A stretch of DNA of 64,000 nt from Candidatus Sphingobacterium stercorigallinarum. Its GTDB lineage: Bacteria > Bacteroidota > Bacteroidia > Sphingobacteriales > Sphingobacteriaceae. Made by a program: the position numbers and the translations under genes. The notes under the pieces were generated by a model. It did no database searches, had not been told where the DNA came from, and saw nothing but the letters and a program-made list of their open reading frames with translations. Shown here piece by piece: positions 33,484 through 41,157 of this stretch. The stretch is taken from positions 1 through 64,000 of the forward strand of contig DXCW01000173.1 in the NCBI GenBank assembly GCA_019115805.1, written 5' to 3'. How positions within the stretch are numbered: position 1 is the first letter of the stretch; the number at the start of each line of letters is the position of its first letter.

Positions 33484-33965
33484 GATAGCACAAAGCTAAT
33501 GCAGTAGAACCGAATGGCATAGATAAAAGCGCTTTTTAACAACTTGTAACATTGATTAACAATGCGGCCCTCCTGCTGAAGTCGGAAGTCATATTCGAGC
33601 GGATCGAAAACCATAAAGGTCATTCTAGAGATTTCGACCACAGCTTTAGGGTTGCTAATCTGCATGTAATGGACACGTCGAATGTTTTTTATGCTTTTTT
33701 AACATAATTAAAACAAATTTAAATTAGTAGATTTGCTACGCGTAAGTAAGAGGAGACTTTAACAAACTATTACACTGACTAGCAATAACCTAAAATTTAT
33801 TGTCGCATTTCAGTGGGATGCTGCGTTAACTGTTAGTATCCTCCGACGAGCAAGAGAAAAAAGAGAGGGCTTGGTTGCACGCGAACAGAGGTCGTTGCAG
33901 CTGTTAAGATACAATAAGCGGGATCTGAATGCCCGATATTGTAGTTTGCTAGATTATTGGATTTT
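33484..33965. other. Divergent intergenic region kinase / DUF4270 gene
   Basis: About 480 bp without a convincing gene. It contains the kinase -7 box (33491-33498, minus) and a plus-strand TAGATTTG (33728-33735) that could start the DUF4270-Kelch message with a leader of about 225 nt. Short open frames here show no family resemblance. I see no tRNA or riboswitch. Confidence 0.5.
33491..33498 (-). promoter_or_regulatory. -7 promoter box of the two-component operon
   Basis: Minus strand TAGCTTTG, perfect TAnnTTTG, 7 nt before the kinase ATG at 33483. Predicts a leader of zero to a few nucleotides for the kinase-regulator-pncA message. Confidence 0.5.
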
Positions 33966-35321
33966 ATGATTAGACGTATACGATTGTTTCTTTCTGTTGT
34001 GCTAAGTGGCGCATTATTATTCACGATGATCGGTTGCGACAAGGATATGGGGATCTCATTGGACAACGAGAACCTCGATAATTTGAATGTGACGGCCGAC
34101 GACACGTTGACAGCAGAGATTGGCACGATGATACTGCCGACATTGCCCACAAATGGTACGGGAATGATGTTGGTTGGTAAAGCGTACCAATCGGCGGTTG
34201 GTAGCTTGGAAGCTCAATCTTCCTTCGTCCTTATCCCGGAATCAAATTTAGGAGAGATTCCTACGGACGCCGTGTTTGATTCACTAAATCTAGTTTTACG
34301 ACCTAACTCCAACCGCTATGTATATGGTGACTCGACCGAAACGCAACGTATCGTCGCATTTCGTCTTATGGAAGCACTAGAGACGAAGACGTTGGACAAC
34401 TCTATGACAGGCGAGCCGGTCCCTGCATACGTTACAGGAGCAGCTATTTTTGGCGACCAGACTTTCGCCCACAGCACAGAAGCCCTTGGTGAGGTCAGCT
34501 TTATACCGGAATGGGACAAAAAAGACTCGGTGTCGATGCGCTTAAACGATCAGCTGGGTGAGGAGTTTTTCACTAAAATTAGAAATGCGGACGTAGATTT
34601 TAATTCAGCGGCCAATTTCGTCGAATATTTCAAGGGGATAACGCTTGCTCCAGATGCGACGAATACCGCGATTGTCGGATTTAGAGACACCGTGGAGCTG
34701 CGCTTGAATTATTCTTACGTGGGTTCTGACGGCTTTAAGAGGTCAGATTATAAAGTGATCGAGCGAGGTAATGAGGCGTTGCAGTACAATCACTTTAAGG
34801 CAGATCGAAGTGAAACGTTGTATGCCAATCTGAAAGTAGGAGAGCAGTTACCGATTGCAGCTACCCAAGGACAAACCTTTATTCAGGCAGGATCCGGTGT
34901 GGCGACCGAGATTAGTTTTCCAGCACTGAGTGACTTTTTGAAACGAGAAGGGGTCGCGATTAATAAAGCGGAACTGGAAATTGAAATTGAATCTTCGCAT
35001 CTTGGCTTTTATCCACCAGAGACGCAGCCGATTTTAATGATTGCTGAGGACGGTATACCCACATCGTTTGTTCTGCAACCTTATCAAAACAGCATTCAGC
35101 AAGGGGTATATTACTTAGGAAATAATACGGGAGCTAACGGCCGATATACCTTCAATTTGATTGAGTATATAAAAACGGTTACGGAACCCGGAGCTCAGCA
35201 TAAAACGCTCGTACTCTCAAACATGTTGCCCGCATTGCTCAATACCGCAAATACAACTATATTAGCGACCGAGAACAAGAAACCGAAAGTTAAATTAAAT
35301 ATCGTATATACAAAATTTTAA
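33966..35321 (+). CDS. DUF4270 family lipoprotein
   Basis: 451-aa lipoprotein of the DUF4270 family, found mainly in Bacteroidota and of unknown function. The signal peptide is hydrophobic (about residues 7-20) and ends in a lipobox, FTMIGC, so the protein should be lipidated and probably exported to the outer membrane. The rest is beta-rich, with family-like segments AVFDSLNLVLRPNS, FNLIEYIKTV and LVLSNMLPALLN. The frame opens at a TTG at 33957, but the ATG at 33966 is the likely start. It is followed after 6 bp by a Kelch lipoprotein, a pairing that is common in the phylum. Confidence 0.88.
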   Translation: MIRRIRLFLSVVLSGALLFTMIGCDKDMGISLDNENLDNLNVTADDTLTAEIGTMILPTLPTNGTGMMLVGKAYQSAVGSLEAQSSFVLIPESNLGEIPTDAVFDSLNLVLRPNSNRYVYGDSTETQRIVAFRLMEALETKTLDNSMTGEPVPAYVTGAAIFGDQTFAHSTEALGEVSFIPEWDKKDSVSMRLNDQLGEEFFTKIRNADVDFNSAANFVEYFKGITLAPDATNTAIVGFRDTVELRLNYSYVGSDGFKRSDYKVIERGNEALQYNHFKADRSETLYANLKVGEQLPIAATQGQTFIQAGSGVATEISFPALSDFLKREGVAINKAELEIEIESSHLGFYPPETQPILMIAEDGIPTSFVLQPYQNSIQQGVYYLGNNTGANGRYTFNLIEYIKTVTEPGAQHKTLVLSNMLPALLNTANTTILATENKKPKVKLNIVYTKF

Positions 35322-35327
35322 CAATTT

Positions 35328-36317
35328 ATGAATAAGAGAAATTGGCTTGTACTACTTTTGATAGGAGCCTTCGCAATTACTACTTTTAATTCCTGTAAAA
35401 AAGAGGAAGAGACGAATGAAGATACAGGGGAAACCGAATGGAGCAGATCAAAAGTATTCATTGGGGATCCTCGTAGTGGAGCAGCAAGTTTCACCATCGA
35501 TGATGTGGCTTATCTTGTCGGTGGCTTTTTGAAAACCAATGAGGTTCTAGACGATGCTTATTCTTTCAATGGCGATTCCTGGAGCAGCCGTGCTGATTTT
35601 GCTGGGGCTCCGCGTCATAGCGCTGTTGGATTTTCAATCAACGGAAAGGGTTATGTTGGATTGGGGTACGGTGGAGAGGATAATGCACTTTCTGCGTTAA
35701 ATGACTTCTACCGTTATGATCCGGCAAGCAACGAGTGGACTCGAATTGCCGACTTTCCTGGGGAAGCCCGCTGGGGTGCAGTAGCATTTTCGTTAGGCGA
35801 CTACGCTTATGTTGGGCTAGGTACACGTTCAACGGATAAAACATATAGTGATTTCTACCGTTATAATCCGAGTTCAGATAGTTGGTCACAAGTTGAGACG
35901 CCGTTTTCCTATAAAAAAGGGGATGCCTTTGCATTCGTCATTGGCGATAAAGCGTACGTAGGTGGTGGCTTTTCGAATAACAACTTACCAGAAGACTTCT
36001 ATTCGTTTGACGGCGAAACTTGGAACGCGGAAGAAGACTTGAATACAGACTCTTACGATGCAAGAAGATACCGTTCAGTAGCTTTTACTATTGGAAACTA
36101 CGGTTATGTAGTGAGCGGACGCTCTTCATCTGGCGTGGTATCTACAGTATGGAAATATGACCCATCTAATAAATCTTGGTCTGACGGTAGCGAGTCTCTT
36201 GGTAGTGCAAGAGAGAAAGCTGTCGGCTTTTCTTTGAACGGTGTGGGCTATATTACAACAGGTGTGAGTGGAACGAGTTATTTAGACGATACTTGGGAAT
36301 TCAGACCGGTTCGATAG
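35328..36317 (+). CDS. Kelch-repeat lipoprotein
   Basis: 329-aa lipoprotein with a Kelch beta-propeller. The lipobox TTFNSC (Cys23) follows a hydrophobic helix. About six Kelch units follow, each with a pattern of hydrophobic strand, G-Y/A-Y-V-G-G-G, then Y-R/S-Y/F-D/N and W: for example AYLVGGFL, GYVGLGYG, AYVGLGTR, AYVGGGFS, GYVVSGRS, GYITTG. No catalytic residues of galactose oxidase are evident, so binding is more likely than catalysis. It forms a unit with the DUF4270 gene and ends in a strong terminator. Confidence 0.9.
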   Translation: MNKRNWLVLLLIGAFAITTFNSCKKEEETNEDTGETEWSRSKVFIGDPRSGAASFTIDDVAYLVGGFLKTNEVLDDAYSFNGDSWSSRADFAGAPRHSAVGFSINGKGYVGLGYGGEDNALSALNDFYRYDPASNEWTRIADFPGEARWGAVAFSLGDYAYVGLGTRSTDKTYSDFYRYNPSSDSWSQVETPFSYKKGDAFAFVIGDKAYVGGGFSNNNLPEDFYSFDGETWNAEEDLNTDSYDARRYRSVAFTIGNYGYVVSGRSSSGVVSTVWKYDPSNKSWSDGSESLGSAREKAVGFSLNGVGYITTGVSGTSYLDDTWEFRPVR

Positions 36318-36331
36318 CATGCCAATCTGAT

Positions 36332-36368
36332 AAAAAAAGAATGATCACAACGGTCATTCTTTTTTTTG
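36332..36368 (+). terminator. Terminator after the Kelch gene
   Basis: AGAATGA (36339-36345 region) pairs with TCATTCT, flanked by an A-run before and eight T after. The A/T flanks make it usable in both directions, but it serves the Kelch gene. Confidence 0.8.
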
Positions 36369-36430
36369 CATTAGATTTTTCTCGAGGAGTCCAAAGAACG
36401 GATAGCGGAGGGTGGCCTCTCCCTCATAGA

Positions 36431-36457
36431 AGAAGGGGGCACCAAATGCCCCCTTCT
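36431..36457 (-). terminator. GC-rich hairpin behind asd
   Basis: Perfect 11-bp stem AGAAGGGGGCA / TGCCCCCTTCT with a 5-nt loop, 26 nt past the asd stop codon. There is no T-run on the minus strand after it, so it may be a 3' stabilising structure instead of a classical terminator. Confidence 0.5.
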
Positions 36458-36483
36458 GTATGGTAATATAGCACTAGTGCCGG

Positions 36484-37473
36484 TTAAATCAATGATTTCG
36501 CTTGTAATAGCTCCGCAATTTGCACCGCATTAGTAGCCGCTCCTTTACGTAGATTGTCAGCTACAATCCAAAGGTTAAGCGTCTTGTCCTGGCTTTCATC
36601 ACGGCGAATACGTCCAACAAATACTTCGTCTTTTCCATGAGCATCTTTAGGCATTGGATAGGCGAGGTTTTCAGGATCATCAACCACTATAACACCTGGT
36701 TGATCGCGGAGAGCGGCGCGTACCTCCTCCACGTCGAAATCGGACTCAAACTCAATATTTAGCGATTCCGAATGCCCACCAATAACCGGAATTCGGACGG
36801 TGGTCGCGGTCACACGAATCGAGTCGTCGCCCATGATCTTATTGGTCTCCTGAATCATTTTCATTTCCTCTTTGGTGTATCCATTCGCTTGGAAAACGTC
36901 TATATGGGGAATAACGTTGAGGTCAATGGCATGCGGGTAAGCCTTTTCCCCTTCCACGCCTTTTCTTTCATCCATCAATTGTGAGACCGCTTTGACACCA
37001 GTCCCTGTCACCGATTGATAGGTAGAAACGACTACCCGTTTTATCTTGTATTTTTCATGTAACGGCTTCAATACGACGACCATTTGAGTGGTAGAGCAGT
37101 TGGGGTTAGCGATAATTTTATCTGCCGATCCCAGTACATCTCCGTTCACTTCTGGAACAACCAGTTTCTTTGTAGGGTCCATACGCCATGCCGACGAATT
37201 GTCGATCACGGTCACTCCTGCCTCAGCAAACTTCGGTGCAAACTCGGTAGACGTAGTGCCTCCTGCTGAAAACAAGGCCACATCGGGTTTTAGTGCAATA
37301 GCCTCTGAAGGTGTTACAACCTTATACTTATTTCCCTTAAAGTCGATCTCTTTACCCTTGCTTCGTTCTGAAGCTACGGGAATCAATTCTGTTACCGGGA
37401 AATTACGTTCAGCTAGAACGGTTAAGATTTCTGAGCCGACAAGTCCTGTCGCACCCACTACTGCAACTTTCAT
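36484..37473 (-). CDS. asd: Aspartate-semialdehyde dehydrogenase
   Basis: Reduces aspartyl phosphate to aspartate semialdehyde, the branch point to lysine, diaminopimelate, threonine and methionine. It is 329 aa. The NADP site GATGLVGSEIL is at 7-17, the catalytic Cys126 lies in NPNCSTTQ, and the conserved GGHSE near the C-terminal half is present. It is a single gene; the next gene is divergent. A minus-strand TAAGTTTG (37537-37544) is a possible -7 box, 63 nt upstream of the ATG. Confidence 0.96.
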   Translation of the reverse strand: MKVAVVGATGLVGSEILTVLAERNFPVTELIPVASERSKGKEIDFKGNKYKVVTPSEAIALKPDVALFSAGGTTSTEFAPKFAEAGVTVIDNSSAWRMDPTKKLVVPEVNGDVLGSADKIIANPNCSTTQMVVVLKPLHEKYKIKRVVVSTYQSVTGTGVKAVSQLMDERKGVEGEKAYPHAIDLNVIPHIDVFQANGYTKEEMKMIQETNKIMGDDSIRVTATTVRIPVIGGHSESLNIEFESDFDVEEVRAALRDQPGVIVVDDPENLAYPMPKDAHGKDEVFVGRIRRDESQDKTLNLWIVADNLRKGAATNAVQIAELLQAKSLI

Positions 37474-37858
37474 AGTTTAAAAATTAAGTTTTCAGAATGT
37501 TAATGCTCTCTAAATAAGAAGTATTCTCAAGAAAAGCAAACTTAAGAAATAATGTGCAATGTTTAACCGCTGATTTCGTGATTTTTAAACAATTTGCTGT
37601 TCGCTGGAATAATGTTTTATTAATGCGTTAGTCGGGTGAAAATAATTCACTATTTTTTTACTTCTGTTGATAAATTGTCATTTTAATACGTTTTAAAAAA
37701 TATTGGAAAAACAGGCGTTTAGCCGTATTACGTGTAATCATACGTTTGCGCAACTTGATGTATTGGTATGCAATTCAGCCTATTAATTGGTATTTTCGCC
37801 AAATAATTAGTGAGAGGGCAACGTGTTATTTGTTTTATAGAAAACTATCATTAAAAAA
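37474..37858. other. Divergent intergenic region asd / tdh
   Basis: 385 bp, very AT-rich, no gene seen. Candidate -7 boxes are TAAGTTTG on the minus strand (37537-37544) for asd and TACGTTTG on the plus strand (37741-37748) for tdh, about 110 nt before its ATG. Neither has a TTG at proper -33 spacing. Confidence 0.4.
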
Positions 37859-38803
37859 ATGGAAGAAGTCATTTTGATGATCGGAGCTAACGGTCAAATT
37901 GGGACAGAGTTAGCTACCGCTTTGCGTGTGAAATTCGGGCAAAATAGTGTAATTACCAGTGATATTCGAGCGCCTAAAGAGCCCGCAGAAGGGGAGGTTT
38001 TTGAGGAGTTGAATGTGTTGGATAAACAGGCTCTTACGTCGCTTATCCAGAAATATAAGCCCACGCAAATCTATTTGTTAGCGGCGATGTTGTCTGCTAC
38101 CGGAGAGCAGTATCCTCAGAAAGCTTGGGATTTGAATATGAATGGGTTGTTGAACGTGTTGGATGCGGCTATCGAGTTTGGAATAAAGAAAATCTTTTGG
38201 CCAAGTTCGATTGCAGTTTTTGGTCCTAATTCACCAAAGGTGAACACACCACAATACTGCATTATGGATCCCAATACGATTTATGGAATTAGTAAACTCG
38301 CAGGTGAACGCTTGTGTGAATATTATCATGAGAAGTATGGATTGGATATTCGGAGCATCCGTTTTCCAGGGATCATTTCGTGGAAGACGGAACCGGGGGG
38401 AGGAACAACCGATTATGCGGTTCATATTTTTTTCGAAGCACTTCGACACGGGGCATACACCTCTTTTCTTTCCGAAAATACAGAATTACCTATGCTGTAT
38501 ATGGAAGATGCGGTTCGGGGTACTATTGAGCTGATGGATGCGCCGGCGGAACAGCTCACTGTGCGTTCAAGTTACAATTTAGCGGGTCCAAGTTTTACGC
38601 CGAAACAAATTGCTGAAGAAATTCAAAAAATTCTACCTAATTTTGAGATGAGTTATTCAGACAATGATCCCCGTCAAGTCATTGCTGATTCTTGGCCTCG
38701 TTCAATTAACGATGAGGCAGCAAAGAGAGATTGGGGATGGGCTCCAAAATTTAATTTGAGCAGTCTAGTGGCCGATATGATAGATCATTTAAAAACTAAA
38801 TAG
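37859..38803 (+). CDS. SDR-type L-threonine 3-dehydrogenase (epimerase family)
   Basis: 314-aa extended short-chain dehydrogenase, similar to the threonine dehydrogenases that have the UDP-galactose-epimerase fold. The NAD site GANGQIG is at 8-14, the catalytic Tyr/Lys are in TIYGISKLAGE, and the subgroup-typical GGGTTDYAVHIFFEAL and LPMLYMEDAVRGT are present. Those segments distinguish it from nucleotide-sugar epimerases. The product would be 2-amino-3-ketobutyrate. It is followed after 7 bp by yebC, probably one transcript. Confidence 0.85.
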   Translation: MEEVILMIGANGQIGTELATALRVKFGQNSVITSDIRAPKEPAEGEVFEELNVLDKQALTSLIQKYKPTQIYLLAAMLSATGEQYPQKAWDLNMNGLLNVLDAAIEFGIKKIFWPSSIAVFGPNSPKVNTPQYCIMDPNTIYGISKLAGERLCEYYHEKYGLDIRSIRFPGIISWKTEPGGGTTDYAVHIFFEALRHGAYTSFLSENTELPMLYMEDAVRGTIELMDAPAEQLTVRSSYNLAGPSFTPKQIAEEIQKILPNFEMSYSDNDPRQVIADSWPRSINDEAAKRDWGWAPKFNLSSLVADMIDHLKTK

Positions 38804-38810
38804 GATTACA

Positions 38811-39536
38811 ATGGGTAGAGCTTTCGAATTTAGAAAGGAACGAAAATTTAAACGTTGGGCCAAAATGGCCGTTCAATTTACACGTCTTGGAAAAGAAATC
38901 GCCATCGCGGTAAAAGAAGGCGGTCCTCACCCAGAAAATAATTCGCGTCTGCGCACTGCTATTCAAAATGCGAAGGCCGTCAATATGCCCAAAGACCGTG
39001 TAGAAGCCGCAATCAAACGTGCATCTGAGAAGGACTCTAAAGGCTATGAGGAGTATGTGTATGAAGGCTACGGTCCCCATGGTGTTCCGGTACTGATCGA
39101 AACGGCAACCGATAATACCAACAGAACGGTAGCCAACATCCGAAGCTATTTCACAAAAGCAGGCGGATCACTTGGCAAAACCGGTTCCTTGGATTTTATT
39201 TTTCAACGGAAATCCGTATTTAGGTTTCCAGCAGGCGAGGATTTGGATACGGAAGAGCTAGAACTCGAGCTTATTGACGGAGGTCTGGAGGAGCTGTATG
39301 TAGAGGCGGATGAAGAAGGGAATGATGTGATTGTTGTGCAGACCTCATTTGAAGACTTCGGGAATATGCAAAAGTTATTGGAAGAGAAGGGCATTGAGGT
39401 GTCCGAAGCGAAATTGGAACGAATTGCGCTTTCTCATACCGAGATATCAGAAGAGGATGCGGCAGATGTGTTGAAACTTATCGATAAAATAGAAGAGGAC
39501 GATGATGTGCAAGCCGTTTATCACAACATGGACTAA
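38811..39536 (+). CDS. YebC/PmpR family protein
   Basis: 241-aa member of the YebC/TACO1 family. The N-terminal MGRAFEFRKERKFKRWAKMAVQFTRLGKEIAIAVKEGG and NMPKDRVEAAIKRA are family signatures; FTKAGGSLGKTGSLDFIFQRK marks the second domain. Members were first described as transcription regulators and have more recently been linked to ribosome function on difficult sequences. An acidic C-terminal half is normal. It is followed by a strong inverted repeat. Confidence 0.93.
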   Translation: MGRAFEFRKERKFKRWAKMAVQFTRLGKEIAIAVKEGGPHPENNSRLRTAIQNAKAVNMPKDRVEAAIKRASEKDSKGYEEYVYEGYGPHGVPVLIETATDNTNRTVANIRSYFTKAGGSLGKTGSLDFIFQRKSVFRFPAGEDLDTEELELELIDGGLEELYVEADEEGNDVIVVQTSFEDFGNMQKLLEEKGIEVSEAKLERIALSHTEISEEDAADVLKLIDKIEEDDDVQAVYHNMD

Positions 39537-39560
39537 ACGGACTCACAACGGATAGTTAAT

Positions 39561-39599
39561 GAAGAATGGTCGGGATTTCCCCCGACCATTCTTCGTTAA
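39561..39599. terminator. Perfect 14-bp hairpin after yebC
   Basis: GAAGAATGGTCGGG (39561-39574) and CCCGACCATTCTTC (39581-39594) are perfect complements with a 6-nt loop, followed by GTTAAG and no long T-run. It lies between the convergent yebC and DUF4488 genes and may stop or protect transcripts from both sides. Confidence 0.6.
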
Positions 39600-39649
39600 G
39601 ATGCCATAGCAGGAGATGGATAGGTTTCAGAACATAATAGCAGACGGGA

Positions 39650-40071
39650 TTAATGTAGTTTAACTTTTTGCCACTCTTCGTATAGTTTGAAGTTGTAAGC
39701 GCCGCCCTGCATCTTAATCAAACCCTCCAGTGTTAATACATCGCCGTTTTCCGATAATTTGTAGTTTAATTGTGTTTGTGCTTTATCGATATGAGAGCCG
39801 GTTTGCTGGTTGGTGACGTTTTCGAGATAAGTACTGCTGTCGGATAATTCGAAAACACCCTGGTGTGTTAAAATGGCTCCATTGGGCGTGAGTTGCATGT
39901 TAGAAAATTTTCCGTCATTGCTGAAAATTTTGTAGACGCCAAAGGCGAATTCCTGCACAGCTCCTTGTGCGTTCTTCGTCTTTTTCAGTTCCCAAATCCC
40001 TGTTGATGGGGGGCTTGCGCATAAGTCATTAATGAAAGCGCGATAAAGGCAATGGTTAGTAGATTTCTCAT
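39650..40071 (-). pseudogene. DUF4488-like exported protein, frameshifted at a C6 tract
   Basis: The downstream frame (39650-39958 and a few codons before) encodes a small beta-rich domain I would place in DUF4488: GIWELKKTKN, then GVYKIFSNDGKFSNMQL and GVFELSDSSTYLE. Upstream, an ATG at 40071 opens a clear signal peptide MRNLLTIAFIALSLMTYAQAP, but this frame meets a stop about 9 codons later. The two parts join exactly if one C is added to the run of six C (six G on the plus strand, 40008-40013), giving AQAPPSTGIWEL. So one gene is broken by a single-base slip just after the signal peptide. It may be a real mutation, a phase-variable site or a sequencing error. Confidence 0.8.
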
Positions 40072-40238
40072 AAAAGGTTTTTTTTAGGATACCCTAATAT
40101 ACGCATCAATTGATGATTTCCTCCTTGTTTACTAAAAAATGTGTATTCTGTGGCCACCGAGAAGAGCATCGTTTTTAGGCCATCGTCACCTCCATTATGC
40201 AGGAATGACGAATGGGTCTTTTTTTATTTCCGATTGTT

Positions 40239-40246
40239 TACATTTG
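40239..40246 (+). promoter_or_regulatory. -7 promoter box of the KPSGF repeat protein gene
   Basis: TACATTTG, perfect TAnnTTTG, ends 3 nt before the ATG at 40250. Predicts a leaderless message and argues against the longer upstream reading frame from 40139. Confidence 0.45.
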
Positions 40247-40249
40247 TGT

Positions 40250-41122
40250 ATGCTTACCTTTACCGAATTTTTTAATAAAAAGAAAATAGACATCCAGGCG
40301 ATTAAGAATGCCAAACCGGACCTCTATTCCGAATTTGAGCGAGATTATACGGAGATGGGAGAAAAAAGCTTTGACCATAGTAAAAAATTCTGGTTCAATA
40401 AACTTCGGCATCAGTTCTTGTTGGAAGAAGTCGACGGCGGAAGAGCTCAGACCCAATCCGCGGCAAATGAAAATTTGAATAAGGGGAATAAGGTAGCAGC
40501 CAAACCAACCGGATTCCGGCCAAAAAATACAGGGGCAGTCGCTGCGAAGCACCACCATGTCGGGGACAGCGGTGATACAGCTAGTCCATCTCTCGAAGAA
40601 TCATCTTCCAAGCCTTCTGGTTTTACTCCACGCTTTAAAGGGAAGACCAATCCTGCGGAAAAACCGTCATCGGAAGAGCAAGTTAGTGAGCAACCGTCCG
40701 GGTCTAGCCCGGTTTCCAAGCCTTCTGGCTTTACTCCACGTTTTAAAGGGAAGACCAATCCTGCGGGAAAACCGTCATCGGCAGATCAAGTTAGTGAGCA
40801 GCCTTCCGAGTCTAGCCCGGTTTCCAAGCCTTCTGGCTTTACCCCACGCTTTAAAGGGAAGGCCATTACTACGGAAAAACCGTCATCGGAAGAGCAAGTT
40901 AGTGAGCGGCCGTCCGGGTCTAGCCCGACTTCCAAGCCTTTGGGATTTACCCCCAGATTTAAGGGAACAAAAAACACAGATAAAACTGGTAGTGATATCA
41001 CCAAAGATAAGGAATCGCGGGTGCGGAGTGAGGAAGAACGAGATGTACGATCACCTCTTGATGATCAAGTTCCATCGCGCCGAGAAAATAATTCCGATCA
41101 AGATTCTCCAGATAAGCCATGA
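40250..41122 (+). CDS. Conserved N-domain protein with KPSGFTPRFKG tandem repeats
   Basis: About 290-aa protein of unknown function. The N-terminal 55 residues (FTEFFNKKKIDI, LYSEFERDYTEMGEKSFDHSKKFWFNKLR) form a small helical domain that I recall from Bacteroidota hypothetical proteins. The remainder is hydrophilic and probably disordered: one degenerate KPTGFRPKNTG, then three full 36-residue units and a partial fourth, each containing KPSGFTPRFKGK, and a charged tail. No signal peptide or membrane segment, so it should be cytoplasmic. The frame opens at 40139, but the -7 box and the conserved domain support 40250. A DeoR gene follows after 35 bp. Confidence 0.75.
   Translation: MLTFTEFFNKKKIDIQAIKNAKPDLYSEFERDYTEMGEKSFDHSKKFWFNKLRHQFLLEEVDGGRAQTQSAANENLNKGNKVAAKPTGFRPKNTGAVAAKHHHVGDSGDTASPSLEESSSKPSGFTPRFKGKTNPAEKPSSEEQVSEQPSGSSPVSKPSGFTPRFKGKTNPAGKPSSADQVSEQPSESSPVSKPSGFTPRFKGKAITTEKPSSEEQVSERPSGSSPTSKPLGFTPRFKGTKNTDKTGSDITKDKESRVRSEEERDVRSPLDDQVPSRRENNSDQDSPDKP
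40607..40966 (+). repeat. 108-bp in-frame tandem repeat, about 3.3 copies
   Basis: Units at 40607-40714, 40715-40822, 40823-40930 and a partial unit 40931-40966. The spacing of the conserved CCTTCTGG block is exactly 108 nt for units 1-3 (40613, 40721, 40829), and the related CCTTTGGG of the partial unit continues it at 40937. Units 1 and 2 are near identical in DNA, while the third and the partial fourth have diverged. Confidence 0.9.
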
Positions 41123-41157
41123 TTTTCCTATTTTTATCATGTTTTTAGGTCTAAATT

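Noticed and set aside
33480-33665. 61-codon open frame upstream of the kinase (minus strand)
   Set aside because: No family similarity or convincing start; the region holds the kinase promoter.
36307-36320. GGTTCGATAG as the T-arm of a tRNA
   Set aside because: It is the end of the Kelch coding sequence and no acceptor, D or anticodon arms are found around it.
40139-40249. Upstream extension of the repeat protein (37 codons before 40250)
   Set aside because: No family resemblance, and a perfect TAnnTTTG box ends 3 nt before the ATG at 40250, so this part is promoter, not protein.
40607-40966. Tandem repeat as a CRISPR array
   Set aside because: Units are 108 nt with no spacer-repeat alternation, they keep the reading frame, and no cas gene is near.
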